Origin: Acholeplasmataceae bacterium
Lineage (GTDB): Bacteria; Bacillota_I; Bacilli_A; ML615J-28; CAG-313
Assembly: GCA_012838545.1 (NCBI GenBank)
Contig: DUPC01000006.1
Location: 71,903-113,024 of the forward strand
Direction of reading: 5' to 3'
DNA: 41,122 bases
A program made the position numbers and the translations under genes. The notes beneath the pieces were generated by a model that saw only the letters and a list, made by a program, of their open reading frames with translations, searched no databases and had not been told where the DNA came from. This document shows positions 8,960 through 18,162 of the stretch, in pieces; position 1 is the first letter of the stretch; each line of letters opens with the position of its first letter.

Positions 8960-8993
8960 ATTGTACTCGATTGCTTGGCAAAAGTAAAGCAAT
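8960..8993 (-). promoter_or_regulatory. Promoter with candidate operator for the XRE gene
   Basis: On the - strand a TACAAT -10 (8960-8965) and a weaker TTTACT -35 (8983-8988) are 17 bases apart. The perfect inverted repeat ATTGCTT / AAGCAAT (8970-8993, 10-base spacer) covers the spacer and the -35, the place where a dimeric XRE repressor would block RNA polymerase. Autoregulation is inferred. Confidence 0.6.
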
Positions 8994-9002
8994 AGTTAAG
9001 TG

Positions 9003-11741
9003 CTATTCATAAACAAAATCATCGAATTCTTTTACCATTTGAATAAAGATTGATGAAAGTAACGGATCAAAATAGGTACCGACATCTTTTTCAAAAGTCT
9101 CAATGGCTTTTGCTTTTCTTTCCTTTGGAGGATCATCTAGTTTGAAGTAAATCCTTTCAAATGCATCTGCAATAGTAATTATCCGCGATATTAACGGTAT
9201 TTCTTCTCCTTTCAACCCCTTAGGATAACCTGATCCATCCCAGCGTTCATGATGATTATATACGTAATCGGCTAAGTCCAGAGTATCGTCGAACAAGTTG
9301 AGTATACGATAACCGACAACAGGATGAAGGCGTACCTGTTCTTTTTCTTCTTTGGTCAAATCCTGATTTTCGACAATTTTTTGATTTAAAACGATTTTGC
9401 CAATATCATGAAGGTATCCCACGCGGCTTAATATCTTAATATCGGTTTCCGAATAATTCAGCGCAATGCCCATTTGCGTACATAAAGAGGCAACATTTTG
9501 GGAATGGCGTTTTTCCTTGGGATTTCGGGCATGGAGCGTTTCGATAATTGTATCGAGGATGCGATTGTTGGTCGCCACACGATTTACTGTTTTATCGCGA
9601 TACATCGCGTTTTCCGCATTCGCAATTATTTGATCCAATTTTTGGTTCATATCAACTTTGGTGTCCAATCCCAAGGAGATGCTGCATTTAATTGCTTCAA
9701 TGCGCGCATCTTCGAAACCGGCATTAATTCGTTCAATAATTCTCTCCGCAAACTTTCTCTCCGTTTTAGGCAACAAAACAATGAACTCATCTCCGCCAAT
9801 CCGGGCAATAATATCGTCATGACGACATGCTTGCTTAAGGATGGATGCGCTTTTTTTAATCAATTCATCGCCCGCAGAATGGCCAAAGACATCGTTTGTC
9901 ATCTTCAAACCATTTAAATCTGCGAATATCACCGAAAGCGGCAAGTTGTTTTTGGTGTCAATTTTTTTCCGGTACTCTTCGAAACAACGGCGATTGATTA
10001 GGCCGGTTAAAGAATCATGATAACTTAAATATTCGATTTCGGCTTCTTTTAATTTTTGGGCAGTTATATCCATAAAGGTAACGACAGCACCGATGATTCG
10101 CCCGTTTTGGACTTGAGGATAAGCGTGATATGACACTTCAAAGAAACTGCCATCTTTACGCCAAAAGACTTCCGAATCAGAATTAGCTTTTTCGCCTAAA
10201 GTATAAGCTTGGAAGATTTTGCAATCTTCCGTTTTGATTATTTCACCGTCTCGATGGCTATGGTGAATGACAACATGAACATTTTTACCAAGCAGTTCAT
10301 CCTGACTTTCGTATCCCAAAATGATTAAACAACTTTGGTTACAAAAAGTTAAGTTGCCCTTTAAATCTACCCCAAAGATGGCTTCAGCAGTAGAATTAAG
10401 AATCATCTCCAAACGGTTTTGGTTTTCTTCCAGAGCAAAATTGGCAAGGTATAATTCCTCGGTACGCTCCTTAACGGTTGATTCCAAGTTAATTACCAAA
10501 TCTTGCATCTTATCTGCTACTTTATTAAATGATTCCGAAATCTTGCCAATTTCATCCTTTCGGGATACCGTAACCCTTTTCGATAAATCCCCGGAGGAGA
10601 AAGCATCCGTAACCAATAACAGTTGTCGTATCGGTTGCAATATTTTCCCGGTTACAACGGTATATAGAACAAACAGCAGCGCCAAGAAAACAATTACTAA
10701 AATTATTGCCAAAATAATACTTTTCGAAAACGATGAAAGCAAATAGTCTTCCGGAATAGAAGTAATGATAACCCAATTAATTCCGTTTTTTTGCACTTGG
10801 CGGACATTGATATAGAGGTTTTCTTTGCCTCGATAAAAATAATCGTTTAGTCCTTCGGTTTGATATGTTTCAAAAGCCTTTTGCAAATCCGGGTCAGATA
10901 TAGCAGAAATGTTATTTCTTAACCAAGTGCCTTCTTCCGAAAAGCGGAAATTGGCATCTCCCAAAGAATTTGCAACCAAATAATTCGATTCCTTTTCCAA
11001 GATTATGGCAGAACCCTCATATATACTAACCGTATCTTTTAAAAAGGTCCCAATGTTGTTCAACAGTATATGGGTTCCGATAACCCCTTCCAATTCCCCG
11101 TTATTGTTATATACCGGGCAAGCAAAAGATAAGGTTAAATCTTCCATGATTGGGTTTTGATATATCGGTGTAAAGGTCGGTTTTTGGGTTTCCACGGCTG
11201 TTTGATACCATAGATTGGTTCTTGGATCATAGGGACCGTTTTTTTGAATCACTTCTCCTGCGGTGAAGTCTTCATTTACCGAATAAAACCACGATTCGCC
11301 ATTGGTGGAAGAATCTTTGCGAATTATTTCGATAGTGCCGTTTTTATTGCATTGGGCTCCGAAGTAATCCCCCAAAACTGTTCCATAACTGAAACTATAG
11401 CTTTTGTCTTGATAAGAATGCAATACTCCGGCGAAAAACTTATCCCGATCCGAATCATTTTCAAGTTTTAAAATTCCCCCAGCAATAATCTTATGATTCA
11501 GTTCATTGATTTGTTCGGGAACTTGTAAAAAGGAACTGATTTTGCTATAGAGATGTTCGTTGACTTCTTCTGCTATGGCTTGGGTGGTCTTTTTGGCCGA
11601 GGAATGCCAGCGGGAAAAGACCATTAAACCGATAAAACCGATAGCAGCTACCATGAAAGCCATTGACATTAAGATTATCGATTTTCGGATTGAAAGTTTA
11701 TAGTTTTTTTGTTTCATTCTTTTAATCATCCCCTTAAGCAT
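9003..11741 (-). CDS. Membrane Cache-HAMP-PAS-GGDEF-HD-GYP c-di-GMP enzyme
   Basis: A 912-residue membrane sensor that can in principle both make and break cyclic di-GMP. Order: membrane helix 22-43, extracytoplasmic double-Cache-like sensor about 45-335, helix 341-363, HAMP about 364-418, PAS about 440-560, GGDEF about 570-725 and HD-GYP about 730-900. The diguanylate cyclase site GGDEF is intact at 649-653 and is preceded by an RxxD inhibitory site (Arg640-Asp643), so product feedback is expected. The phosphodiesterase has the HD pair (LHDIGK, 776-781) and the full GSGYPKG motif (836-842). A GGGGAAGG ribosome site precedes the ATG. It is third in the signalling operon, 28 bases after the EAL gene. 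Which activity dominates cannot be read from sequence. Confidence 0.9.
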   Translation of the reverse strand: MLKGMIKRMKQKNYKLSIRKSIILMSMAFMVAAIGFIGLMVFSRWHSSAKKTTQAIAEEVNEHLYSKISSFLQVPEQINELNHKIIAGGILKLENDSDRDKFFAGVLHSYQDKSYSFSYGTVLGDYFGAQCNKNGTIEIIRKDSSTNGESWFYSVNEDFTAGEVIQKNGPYDPRTNLWYQTAVETQKPTFTPIYQNPIMEDLTLSFACPVYNNNGELEGVIGTHILLNNIGTFLKDTVSIYEGSAIILEKESNYLVANSLGDANFRFSEEGTWLRNNISAISDPDLQKAFETYQTEGLNDYFYRGKENLYINVRQVQKNGINWVIITSIPEDYLLSSFSKSIILAIILVIVFLALLFVLYTVVTGKILQPIRQLLLVTDAFSSGDLSKRVTVSRKDEIGKISESFNKVADKMQDLVINLESTVKERTEELYLANFALEENQNRLEMILNSTAEAIFGVDLKGNLTFCNQSCLIILGYESQDELLGKNVHVVIHHSHRDGEIIKTEDCKIFQAYTLGEKANSDSEVFWRKDGSFFEVSYHAYPQVQNGRIIGAVVTFMDITAQKLKEAEIEYLSYHDSLTGLINRRCFEEYRKKIDTKNNLPLSVIFADLNGLKMTNDVFGHSAGDELIKKSASILKQACRHDDIIARIGGDEFIVLLPKTERKFAERIIERINAGFEDARIEAIKCSISLGLDTKVDMNQKLDQIIANAENAMYRDKTVNRVATNNRILDTIIETLHARNPKEKRHSQNVASLCTQMGIALNYSETDIKILSRVGYLHDIGKIVLNQKIVENQDLTKEEKEQVRLHPVVGYRILNLFDDTLDLADYVYNHHERWDGSGYPKGLKGEEIPLISRIITIADAFERIYFKLDDPPKERKAKAIETFEKDVGTYFDPLLSSIFIQMVKEFDDFVYE

Positions 11742-11769
11742 TTTATGTCCTTCCCCTAAATTTAACTTG

Positions 11770-14256
11770 CTATTTTCCCCTAATTTGTCTGGAAATTAAA
11801 TTAAAAGCAACATCTTCGTCAAGCGGTCTACTGATTAAATAACCTTGAATCATATCGCAACCGCTTTTCTCAAGAAAACTTTTTTGTTCCTCGTATTCAA
11901 CTCCCTCAGCAATCACACAGTGACCAAGGCGGTGGGCCATCGAAATGATGTCACCGACAATGTTTTTGTCTGGAGAAATCTTTAGCAGTTTATCAATAAA
12001 GTATTTGTCGATTTTTAAGCAGTTAATTTTTAATTCGCCTTCTCTGGCCATCGAAGAATACCCGGTACCGAAATCATCAATAGCGATGTGCAAACCATAA
12101 TCTCTTAAGCGAAAAATGACATCGTTGATATATTCAAAATCTGAGGAAAAGACTGACTCGGTTATTTCGATGCCCACATTGGTTGGATTGACACCGAATT
12201 CTTCAATCAAGCTAATCATTCGTTGAACAAAATCCGGACGCAATAACTGAATAGCGGAAACATTGATGGAAATGTTGATATTATTAATGCCGGAGTCGTT
12301 AATGCGTTTAATAAAATTTAGCGCCTTGACGATAACTTTTTCGCCAATCGGAATAATAAGTTTGGTTTGTTCCGCAAGCGGAATAAACTCCAAAGGGGAA
12401 ACAAGGCCTAACTTCTCTGATTTAAGTCTGGCCAATGCTTCGAACCCATTGATTTGATTGTTTTTTAAACAATAAATCGGTTGGTATTGCAAATACAATT
12501 CTTTATCATTTTCTTCTGCAGCAATCTTTGCCAACAATTCGCGAATTTCCCGTTCGCGATTAACAAGCGCATCAAAATCTTTGTCATAAAAGCAAGCCCT
12601 GAATTCGCGATCGGCAATTCGAATCGATTTTTCAGTTGCAATCAATAATCTCCTTAACAACGAATCGACATCAAGGTTGTCTTCTTGGTCAATTTCCAAT
12701 ATTCCGATACCTCCGCCAATCCGTTCCATCCTGAACAACGATTCCAACATTTCCACGATTTCATCGCTGAATTGCATCAAGTCATCCTTATCGCGATAAT
12801 TCTTGATATAGAAAAGGAAACGATTTTCGTGTGTTTGGAACAATAAAAGGTTTTCGCTGGTATATTGACTTAACGCTTCCGCTGCAGCTTTAATTAACCC
12901 TTGGGTATATTGGAAACCGTAGTTTGAAGTTAACAATTGTACGGTGTTTAAGTTAATGCCCAGGAGGGCTTTTTTAAGGTCTTTATTCTTTTTTAAATCA
13001 TATTCCAATAATTTTTCAAAATAATCGCGATTATATAAACCGGTAAATTTTTCGTGTTCATTGATATACCGGAGATGGTCTTCCATGTGTTTTCGGTCGG
13101 TAATATCCAAAATGATTCCTTCCAGAGCTTCCACTTTTCCGTCCTGGTTAAAAACACCTTGTCCCATCTCCAAAACCCATTTGCGTTGACCGGAAGCGGT
13201 TGTAATTTCGTACTCAAACTTGAAGGGGCTACGATTTTCCAGAATTCTATTCCATTCTTCCCATAACACTTCTCGGTATTCCGGCGTGATGAGCTCATTA
13301 AAAGTTAATTCTTTGTTGTTTATTAAGCTTTCCGGTTTGTAACCCGTCAAAGCGTGGCACCCATCAGAGACAAAAAGCATTGTCCAATCCCGATCGTATT
13401 TGCACCGATATGCCATTCCCGGTAAATTGGAAAGAAGAACCGATTTGCTTCTTTCGCTTTCCCTAAGTTCTGCTTCGAGTTTCTTACGTTGGGTAATATC
13501 TTGAATCAGACAGATTTGAATGTTTTGATAATCGCTTGCTTCAACCCTTGATATTACCAAATCAACCCAAACAATAGAACCGTCTGGTTTAATATATCTT
13601 TTTTCCAGGGAATAGCTGTATAGTTCGCCCTTTTGAAGTTTTTTAAAAAGTCTTAAGTCTTCTTCGATATCATCAGGATGGGTAAACTTAATCCAACCCA
13701 AATTGGCGATTTCATCCCTGGTTCTTCCGGTTATTTCCTCAAAAACCGGATTCATAGTCAACAACAAATTATCGGAAGAAAACGGATTAATGCTATGATA
13801 AACGGCTATTCCAATCGGCGCTTGTTGGAAAATCGTATCAATGGTTAAGGCTTTTTCGTATAATTTTGATTCTAAAACTTGTTGAATTTTATATAATTCA
13901 AAATGAATATGAATCCGTTTTTTTAAAGAGGAAATGTGAATTGGTTTTCTGATATAATCAACGGCGCCCAAATTTAAGCCTTTTATTTCATTTTCAATTT
14001 CGTCGTAGTTGGTTAAAATCAATGTTCTTACACGGCGATATTTTTCTTGTTTTCCGAGCGCCTCCAATACTTCGAAACCATTCATGTTTGGCATATTTAG
14101 ATCAAGAATCATGAAGTTAATATCCTCGTTTTCATCGAGAACTTTCAAGGCTTCCGCACCATCGCAAGCGGCATAAATTTCATACTCGCTTAACATGTTC
14201 TGGATTATTAAGCGATCGGATGCAGAATCATCAACGATTAGAATTTTCTTTGACAT
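11770..14256 (-). CDS. Response regulator REC-PAS-PAS-GGDEF(degenerate)-EAL phosphodiesterase
   Basis: An 828-residue cytoplasmic response regulator. The receiver at 1-120 has the acidic pair (VDD, 9-10), phospho-acceptor Asp52 (LDLNMP) and Lys104. Two PAS domains follow (about 135-255 and 265-390), then a GGDEF-fold domain (400-550) in which the active-site loop reads THENRF at 475-480 instead of GGDEF, so it should not make c-di-GMP. The C-terminal EAL domain (from about 575) is complete: EALAR with Glu606, NINVSA, ITES, IDDFGTGYSS, the catalytic lysine in LKIDKY, AEGVE and QGYLISRP. It should therefore hydrolyse c-di-GMP under control of phosphorylation. The hybrid kinase 27 bases upstream, with its HPt domain, is the obvious phosphate donor. 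Start chosen at the ATG after a GGGAGGA-type ribosome site. Confidence 0.92.
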   Translation of the reverse strand: MSKKILIVDDSASDRLIIQNMLSEYEIYAACDGAEALKVLDENEDINFMILDLNMPNMNGFEVLEALGKQEKYRRVRTLILTNYDEIENEIKGLNLGAVDYIRKPIHISSLKKRIHIHFELYKIQQVLESKLYEKALTIDTIFQQAPIGIAVYHSINPFSSDNLLLTMNPVFEEITGRTRDEIANLGWIKFTHPDDIEEDLRLFKKLQKGELYSYSLEKRYIKPDGSIVWVDLVISRVEASDYQNIQICLIQDITQRKKLEAELRESERSKSVLLSNLPGMAYRCKYDRDWTMLFVSDGCHALTGYKPESLINNKELTFNELITPEYREVLWEEWNRILENRSPFKFEYEITTASGQRKWVLEMGQGVFNQDGKVEALEGIILDITDRKHMEDHLRYINEHEKFTGLYNRDYFEKLLEYDLKKNKDLKKALLGINLNTVQLLTSNYGFQYTQGLIKAAAEALSQYTSENLLLFQTHENRFLFYIKNYRDKDDLMQFSDEIVEMLESLFRMERIGGGIGILEIDQEDNLDVDSLLRRLLIATEKSIRIADREFRACFYDKDFDALVNREREIRELLAKIAAEENDKELYLQYQPIYCLKNNQINGFEALARLKSEKLGLVSPLEFIPLAEQTKLIIPIGEKVIVKALNFIKRINDSGINNINISINVSAIQLLRPDFVQRMISLIEEFGVNPTNVGIEITESVFSSDFEYINDVIFRLRDYGLHIAIDDFGTGYSSMAREGELKINCLKIDKYFIDKLLKISPDKNIVGDIISMAHRLGHCVIAEGVEYEEQKSFLEKSGCDMIQGYLISRPLDEDVAFNLISRQIRGK

Positions 14257-14283
14257 AATTTCCTCCCTTCTGCATGAATAGTT

Positions 14284-17163
14284 TTATTGGCTGCTTAATT
14301 CAATTTTTATTTCCTCAAGCAGATTTTCAAAAAGGTCGGTGAAAGTTTTTTGATATTCCTGAATCTTACTTTCATCCTTTGATTCTATTATCTTTTGGAA
14401 TTTAACTGAAAGTTCATAAACAGCCTTTGCTCCGATGCTTCCCGAACTGCTCTTAACTTTATGGATAATCTGCACCGCGCACGCAAACCGCTTTTCCTCA
14501 ATTGCTTTCTTAAGTTTGGTTAAGGTTTCCGTATTCTCCTGATAATATTCATTTAACACTTGATGGTAAACCTCTGCATTTCCCCCGATGTTTTTAATTC
14601 CCTGTTCCGAATCCAGCGCTTTGTTTCCTGCTTTCTCTTTTGAGGTTGACAACAAAATCGTTTTGACGGTTAAAAGGAATTGGTCAGGATCAAATGGTTT
14701 ACCGATAAAATAATGAATTCCTTTTTGTTCGCACTTTTCTTTTACCCCTAAAACAACATCCGCTGTCATTGCCACTATCGGCACATTAGGGGCTATTTTA
14801 TGAATCAATTCCGCCGCTTGATAACCGTCCATTACCGGCATATGCAAGTCCATGAGAATTAAGGCTACATCGTTGTAATATTTTGGGAATAAATCCACCG
14901 CTTCTTTTCCGTTATCGGCCAAAATAGATTCGATGCCTATTTGCGTTAAAAGGGATTTAGCGATTAATTGATTAGTTCTATTATCCTCAACTACCAATAC
15001 CCGATAAGGCTGGTCGGTAATTGGCGAAATCAAACGTTCTTCTAAGGATGTTTGGATTTTTCCATCCTCCTTTAGTTTCAATAAATCCAAGATACCGTTA
15101 AGGAGAATTGACGGAATGATTGGCTTTCCGATTCCTATATCAATATTGTAATCATTCAATTTGTCAAACAAATCTTCCCTCGACATTGGCAATACCATGA
15201 TAATCTTTGGCATTTTTTTAAGGTCAGGATTGTTTTTTAGGGTTTGGATGAAGGTGAATCCGCCTTCCATCGGCGATTCATAATCAATGATAAATAAATC
15301 GATTGGTTTTGCTTTGATGTTGCCATCAACCAACATGTTGAGGGCGCTTTCTTCGGAAGTTGTCCCTTCGCAATAGAGACCAAAGGCACTTAAGTAACTT
15401 TCGATTAAATTGATATTGGCTGTCTTTTTGTCGAAAACGAGCGTTCGCAAATTCTGGAAATGTTCTTTGGCAATCGATTTTCGGTATACAGTTTCTTTTT
15501 CCTTGTCAACAGTTAAAGTAAAATTGATTATAAAAGTTGAACCTTCCCCAGGAGTGCTGTATACTTGGATTTCTCCGCCCAACAAATCGACTAAGTTTTT
15601 AACAATGGAAAGGCCCAAACCGGATCCCCCAAAACGGCGGGTAATACTACTATCCCCTTGGGTAAACGGCTTAAATAGTTTTTGGATTTGTTCTTCACTC
15701 ATCCCGATACCTGTATCTTTTACGGTGAAGGATAAATGGTAATGGTCTCCTTCTTTGGCCAACAAGCGTATATTTAGGGCTACTTCGCCTTTGTTGGTAA
15801 ATTTAGCAGCATTATTCACCACATTCAACAATACTTGGGTGATTCTCTTGGCATCGCCAAAAAACCAATTGGGAATCAAAGGGTCCTTGGTTAATTTGAA
15901 AGTAATTTCTTGTTCCTCGATTTTATAAGAAACGATATTGACAACATCCTGAATGATTTGGTCCATGCTGAAGGAGATGTTTTCCAAAACCACTTTATTT
16001 GCTTCGATTTTGGAATAATCCAAAATATCGTTGATGATATTCAACATATTGGAGGAAGCTTGCGTAATGCGGTCAATATACATTCTTTTCGTAAGCGTCA
16101 AACTGGTTTTTTTAAGCAAATAAGACATACCGGTAATCGCATTTAAAGGGGTACGTATTTCATGCGACATTCTGGCCATGAAACGGGATTTAAATTCGTT
16201 GGCAGCCTCTGCTTCCTGTTTGGCAATTTCCAAGTCTTTTTGGATAATTTTGCGTTTTGCAATTTCTTTGGACAATCGGACATTCCAAAAGAACGAAACC
16301 CCCAAAACAACCGCTATCAACGAACCCACGATTAATAAAACACGAACAAACGGACCGTAGTCAAGTTCGGTATTCAAATCGATCCATTTTTTATTTATGG
16401 CTTGCTTTTCGCTTTCCGAAATAGTTTTTAAAGCTTTGTTGAAAATGCTGATTAATTCCGGATAATCTTTCCGACAGGCAAAGTATAACGCTTGTTGTTT
16501 TTCTGCTTCAAAGGATATCAAGCGCAAATTGGGAATACCGTGCGATCTGATAATATAATGGGAAGTTGCAAGATTGCCGATAAAAGCCCTTTCCGAACCG
16601 CTTGCCACCGCCGCCAACGCTGCATCCACTGAATTATACAAACTTAAATAAATATTGGGATAATCAAGAAGATAGCTGTGGTGCGAACTGTTTTTTTGAA
16701 CAGCTACAGTTAAGCCCGCCAAATCTTCCATTCCGGAAATTGCTTTATCGTCGGCACGAGTTACTAAAACGCGTTTGAAATAATAATATGGTTCAGAGAA
16801 AAGGAAGTGCTGTTCTCTTTCGCTCGTTTTTCCAATAGCAGGAAGGGCATCAATTTCCCCATTCAAGGCTTTATCGAAAGCTTCTTCCCATGTTAAATCC
16901 GCAACAACTTCAAACCGAATCGTTGTTCGTTCACTAATCAACGCTAAATATTCCGCTGCTATCCCCTGATAATTTCCGTCTTGATCAATGAATTCAAACG
17001 GGACAAACTTAGGGTCAACCCCAATATAAATAACCGGATGATTGGAAATAAAATTAAATTCATCCGTCGAAAAATTGATGGCGTTTTCTTCAGCATAGCT
17101 ATGTAAACCATAAAAACCAATAAAACTTAAAACTAAGAGACTAAGAATAAACAACTTCTTCAT
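14284..17163 (-). CDS. Hybrid histidine kinase: SBP_bac_3 sensor, HisKA, HATPase, two REC, HPt
   Basis: A 959-residue membrane kinase. I place the start at the ATG 17163-17161, because AAGGAG lies 7 bases before it and a proper signal sequence (MKKLFILSLLVLSF) begins there; an upstream ATG at 17205 lacks both. Order: signal peptide, one SBP_bac_3 domain (about 40-262), membrane helix 273-293, HisKA with His334 (SHEIRTPLN), HATPase with N-box NAAKF, DTGIGM and GGSGLGLSI, REC1 (Asp627), REC2 (Asp772, Lys822) and HPt with His901 (HKVKSSSGS). The sensor resembles EvgS/BvgS-type kinases and probably binds an amino acid or similar small molecule. First gene of the operon; its HPt likely passes phosphate to the REC-EAL protein downstream. 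REC1 is more divergent than REC2. Confidence 0.9.
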   Translation of the reverse strand: MKKLFILSLLVLSFIGFYGLHSYAEENAINFSTDEFNFISNHPVIYIGVDPKFVPFEFIDQDGNYQGIAAEYLALISERTTIRFEVVADLTWEEAFDKALNGEIDALPAIGKTSEREQHFLFSEPYYYFKRVLVTRADDKAISGMEDLAGLTVAVQKNSSHHSYLLDYPNIYLSLYNSVDAALAAVASGSERAFIGNLATSHYIIRSHGIPNLRLISFEAEKQQALYFACRKDYPELISIFNKALKTISESEKQAINKKWIDLNTELDYGPFVRVLLIVGSLIAVVLGVSFFWNVRLSKEIAKRKIIQKDLEIAKQEAEAANEFKSRFMARMSHEIRTPLNAITGMSYLLKKTSLTLTKRMYIDRITQASSNMLNIINDILDYSKIEANKVVLENISFSMDQIIQDVVNIVSYKIEEQEITFKLTKDPLIPNWFFGDAKRITQVLLNVVNNAAKFTNKGEVALNIRLLAKEGDHYHLSFTVKDTGIGMSEEQIQKLFKPFTQGDSSITRRFGGSGLGLSIVKNLVDLLGGEIQVYSTPGEGSTFIINFTLTVDKEKETVYRKSIAKEHFQNLRTLVFDKKTANINLIESYLSAFGLYCEGTTSEESALNMLVDGNIKAKPIDLFIIDYESPMEGGFTFIQTLKNNPDLKKMPKIIMVLPMSREDLFDKLNDYNIDIGIGKPIIPSILLNGILDLLKLKEDGKIQTSLEERLISPITDQPYRVLVVEDNRTNQLIAKSLLTQIGIESILADNGKEAVDLFPKYYNDVALILMDLHMPVMDGYQAAELIHKIAPNVPIVAMTADVVLGVKEKCEQKGIHYFIGKPFDPDQFLLTVKTILLSTSKEKAGNKALDSEQGIKNIGGNAEVYHQVLNEYYQENTETLTKLKKAIEEKRFACAVQIIHKVKSSSGSIGAKAVYELSVKFQKIIESKDESKIQEYQKTFTDLFENLLEEIKIELSSQ

Positions 17164-17359
17164 TTTTTGACTCCTTATGAGGATACTTGGAAAATACCTG
17201 TTCAATGAACCTATCCTTTTAATTATTAACCCCCAACATAAAAAACATAATAAAAGAATCAGTGGACTGTATTTATTAAAACGTTTTCTTTATGAGGTAA
17301 AAAAAGAAGTATCAGGTGTTTTTATTTATTGGTATCTGTTTTCTGCTTTCATTATATCA
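17164..17359 (-). promoter_or_regulatory. Promoter and long leader of the signalling operon
   Basis: An extended -10 (TGATATAAT on the - strand, 17351-17359) lies about 190 bases upstream of the kinase start; no good -35 is seen, as expected for extended -10 promoters. The leader between them contains a cre-like sequence (17276-17289, 12 of 14 consensus positions) and a nested hairpin (AGGATA/TATCCT, 17180-17185 with 17212-17217, enclosing GTTCA/TGAAC) ending four bases before the ribosome site. I compared it by eye with the c-di-GMP riboswitch and saw no match. Confidence 0.5.
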
Positions 17360-17446
17360 AAAAAGCGCAAAATACACGGTATTTTAACTCAAAAAACCGC
17401 CATTTTTTACCAAAAATACTAAATTTTCAACAATAAACTATAAAAG

Positions 17447-17480
17447 GAAACAAAAAACACCTAGGATTTTTCTAGGTGTT
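17447..17480 (-). terminator. Terminator after the GyrI-like gene
   Basis: AACACCTAG (17456-17464) and CTAGGTGTT (17472-17480) form a perfect 9-base stem with a 7-base loop; on the - strand it is followed by a T-rich run. It lies 8 bases after the stop codon of the GyrI-like gene. Confidence 0.88.
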
Positions 17481-17488
17481 GAGGCTCT

Positions 17489-18115
17489 TTAGTCTTTTGA
17501 TTTGATATGATACCTTAGGATGGTTCGCAATTTTTGAGGCTCGGTTTTACGAGGATCGCTCAAATAAATTTCTTTATGGACTAAAGTTTTGATTTCATAA
17601 TTATGCTCTTTGATAAAATCTTGCATTAATTTAAAGGACTTATTCTCGTCATCATAAGACCCTATATGAAGCATTTGTACGGATAGTCCCTCCGTGATTT
17701 CCAAAAAATTAACTTCCTCAATTAAAGGATTCTTTTTGTTTTCCTTAACCATGCGTTTAAATTGTTCAAAAACTTCCCTGGTTACAAAAGGGGGTTGCTT
17801 AATCATTAAGGTATAAAGCAATTCATCTTTCCAGAGGGTTGCGCTGGTTCGGCCTTTTTCGGTTAAATCCCAAAACCCTTCCAACGGATAAACCGTATAT
17901 TCATAGTACCCGGGGATGGCAATACCCTTTTTGGGAGACATGCGCATCGCATAACTTAAACTGTATAATGCTTCTACCCGTTTTTGAAAAGCTTCGGAAT
18001 TGGGATTGCCAAATCCTTTGATGAGAATAAAAGAAGAGGTAGGAACATCCACAATACTTGGTTTTGTATTGGGTGCATAAATTGTTTTTTCGGCTTTTTT
18101 CCAATCGTATTTCAT
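17489..18115 (-). CDS. GyrI-like small-molecule-binding protein
   Basis: A 208-residue cytoplasmic protein of the GyrI-like (AraC effector-binding fold) family in its stand-alone form. The opening SFILIKGFGNPNSEAF and the tail DPRKTEPQKLRTILRY, including the glutamate in KTEPQKLRT that is typical of the ligand pocket, support this. Members bind hydrophobic or cationic small molecules; some hydrolyse cyclopropanoid natural products, others act as effector sensors. There is no DNA-binding domain here. A GGAGGG ribosome site precedes the ATG. It starts 47 bases after the exported-protein gene upstream on the same strand, so the two may be co-transcribed, and it ends in a strong terminator. Ligand unknown. 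Confidence 0.85.
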   Translation of the reverse strand: MKYDWKKAEKTIYAPNTKPSIVDVPTSSFILIKGFGNPNSEAFQKRVEALYSLSYAMRMSPKKGIAIPGYYEYTVYPLEGFWDLTEKGRTSATLWKDELLYTLMIKQPPFVTREVFEQFKRMVKENKKNPLIEEVNFLEITEGLSVQMLHIGSYDDENKSFKLMQDFIKEHNYEIKTLVHKEIYLSDPRKTEPQKLRTILRYHIKSKD

Positions 18116-18162
18116 GTTAAACCCTCCAGTTGGTTTATTTTACAAATGATTTATCGTAGTTA

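Noticed and set aside
9498-9917. Open frame of 139 codons on the + strand
   Set aside because: It lies wholly inside the GGDEF/HD-GYP coding region on the other strand, has no ribosome site and no family resemblance.
10321-10746. Open frame of 141 codons on the + strand
   Set aside because: Shadow of the PAS/HAMP coding region on the - strand; composition is that of an antisense frame.
17164-17350. c-di-GMP riboswitch in the leader of the c-di-GMP operon
   Set aside because: I looked for the GEMM core pattern and did not see it; only simple hairpins are present.
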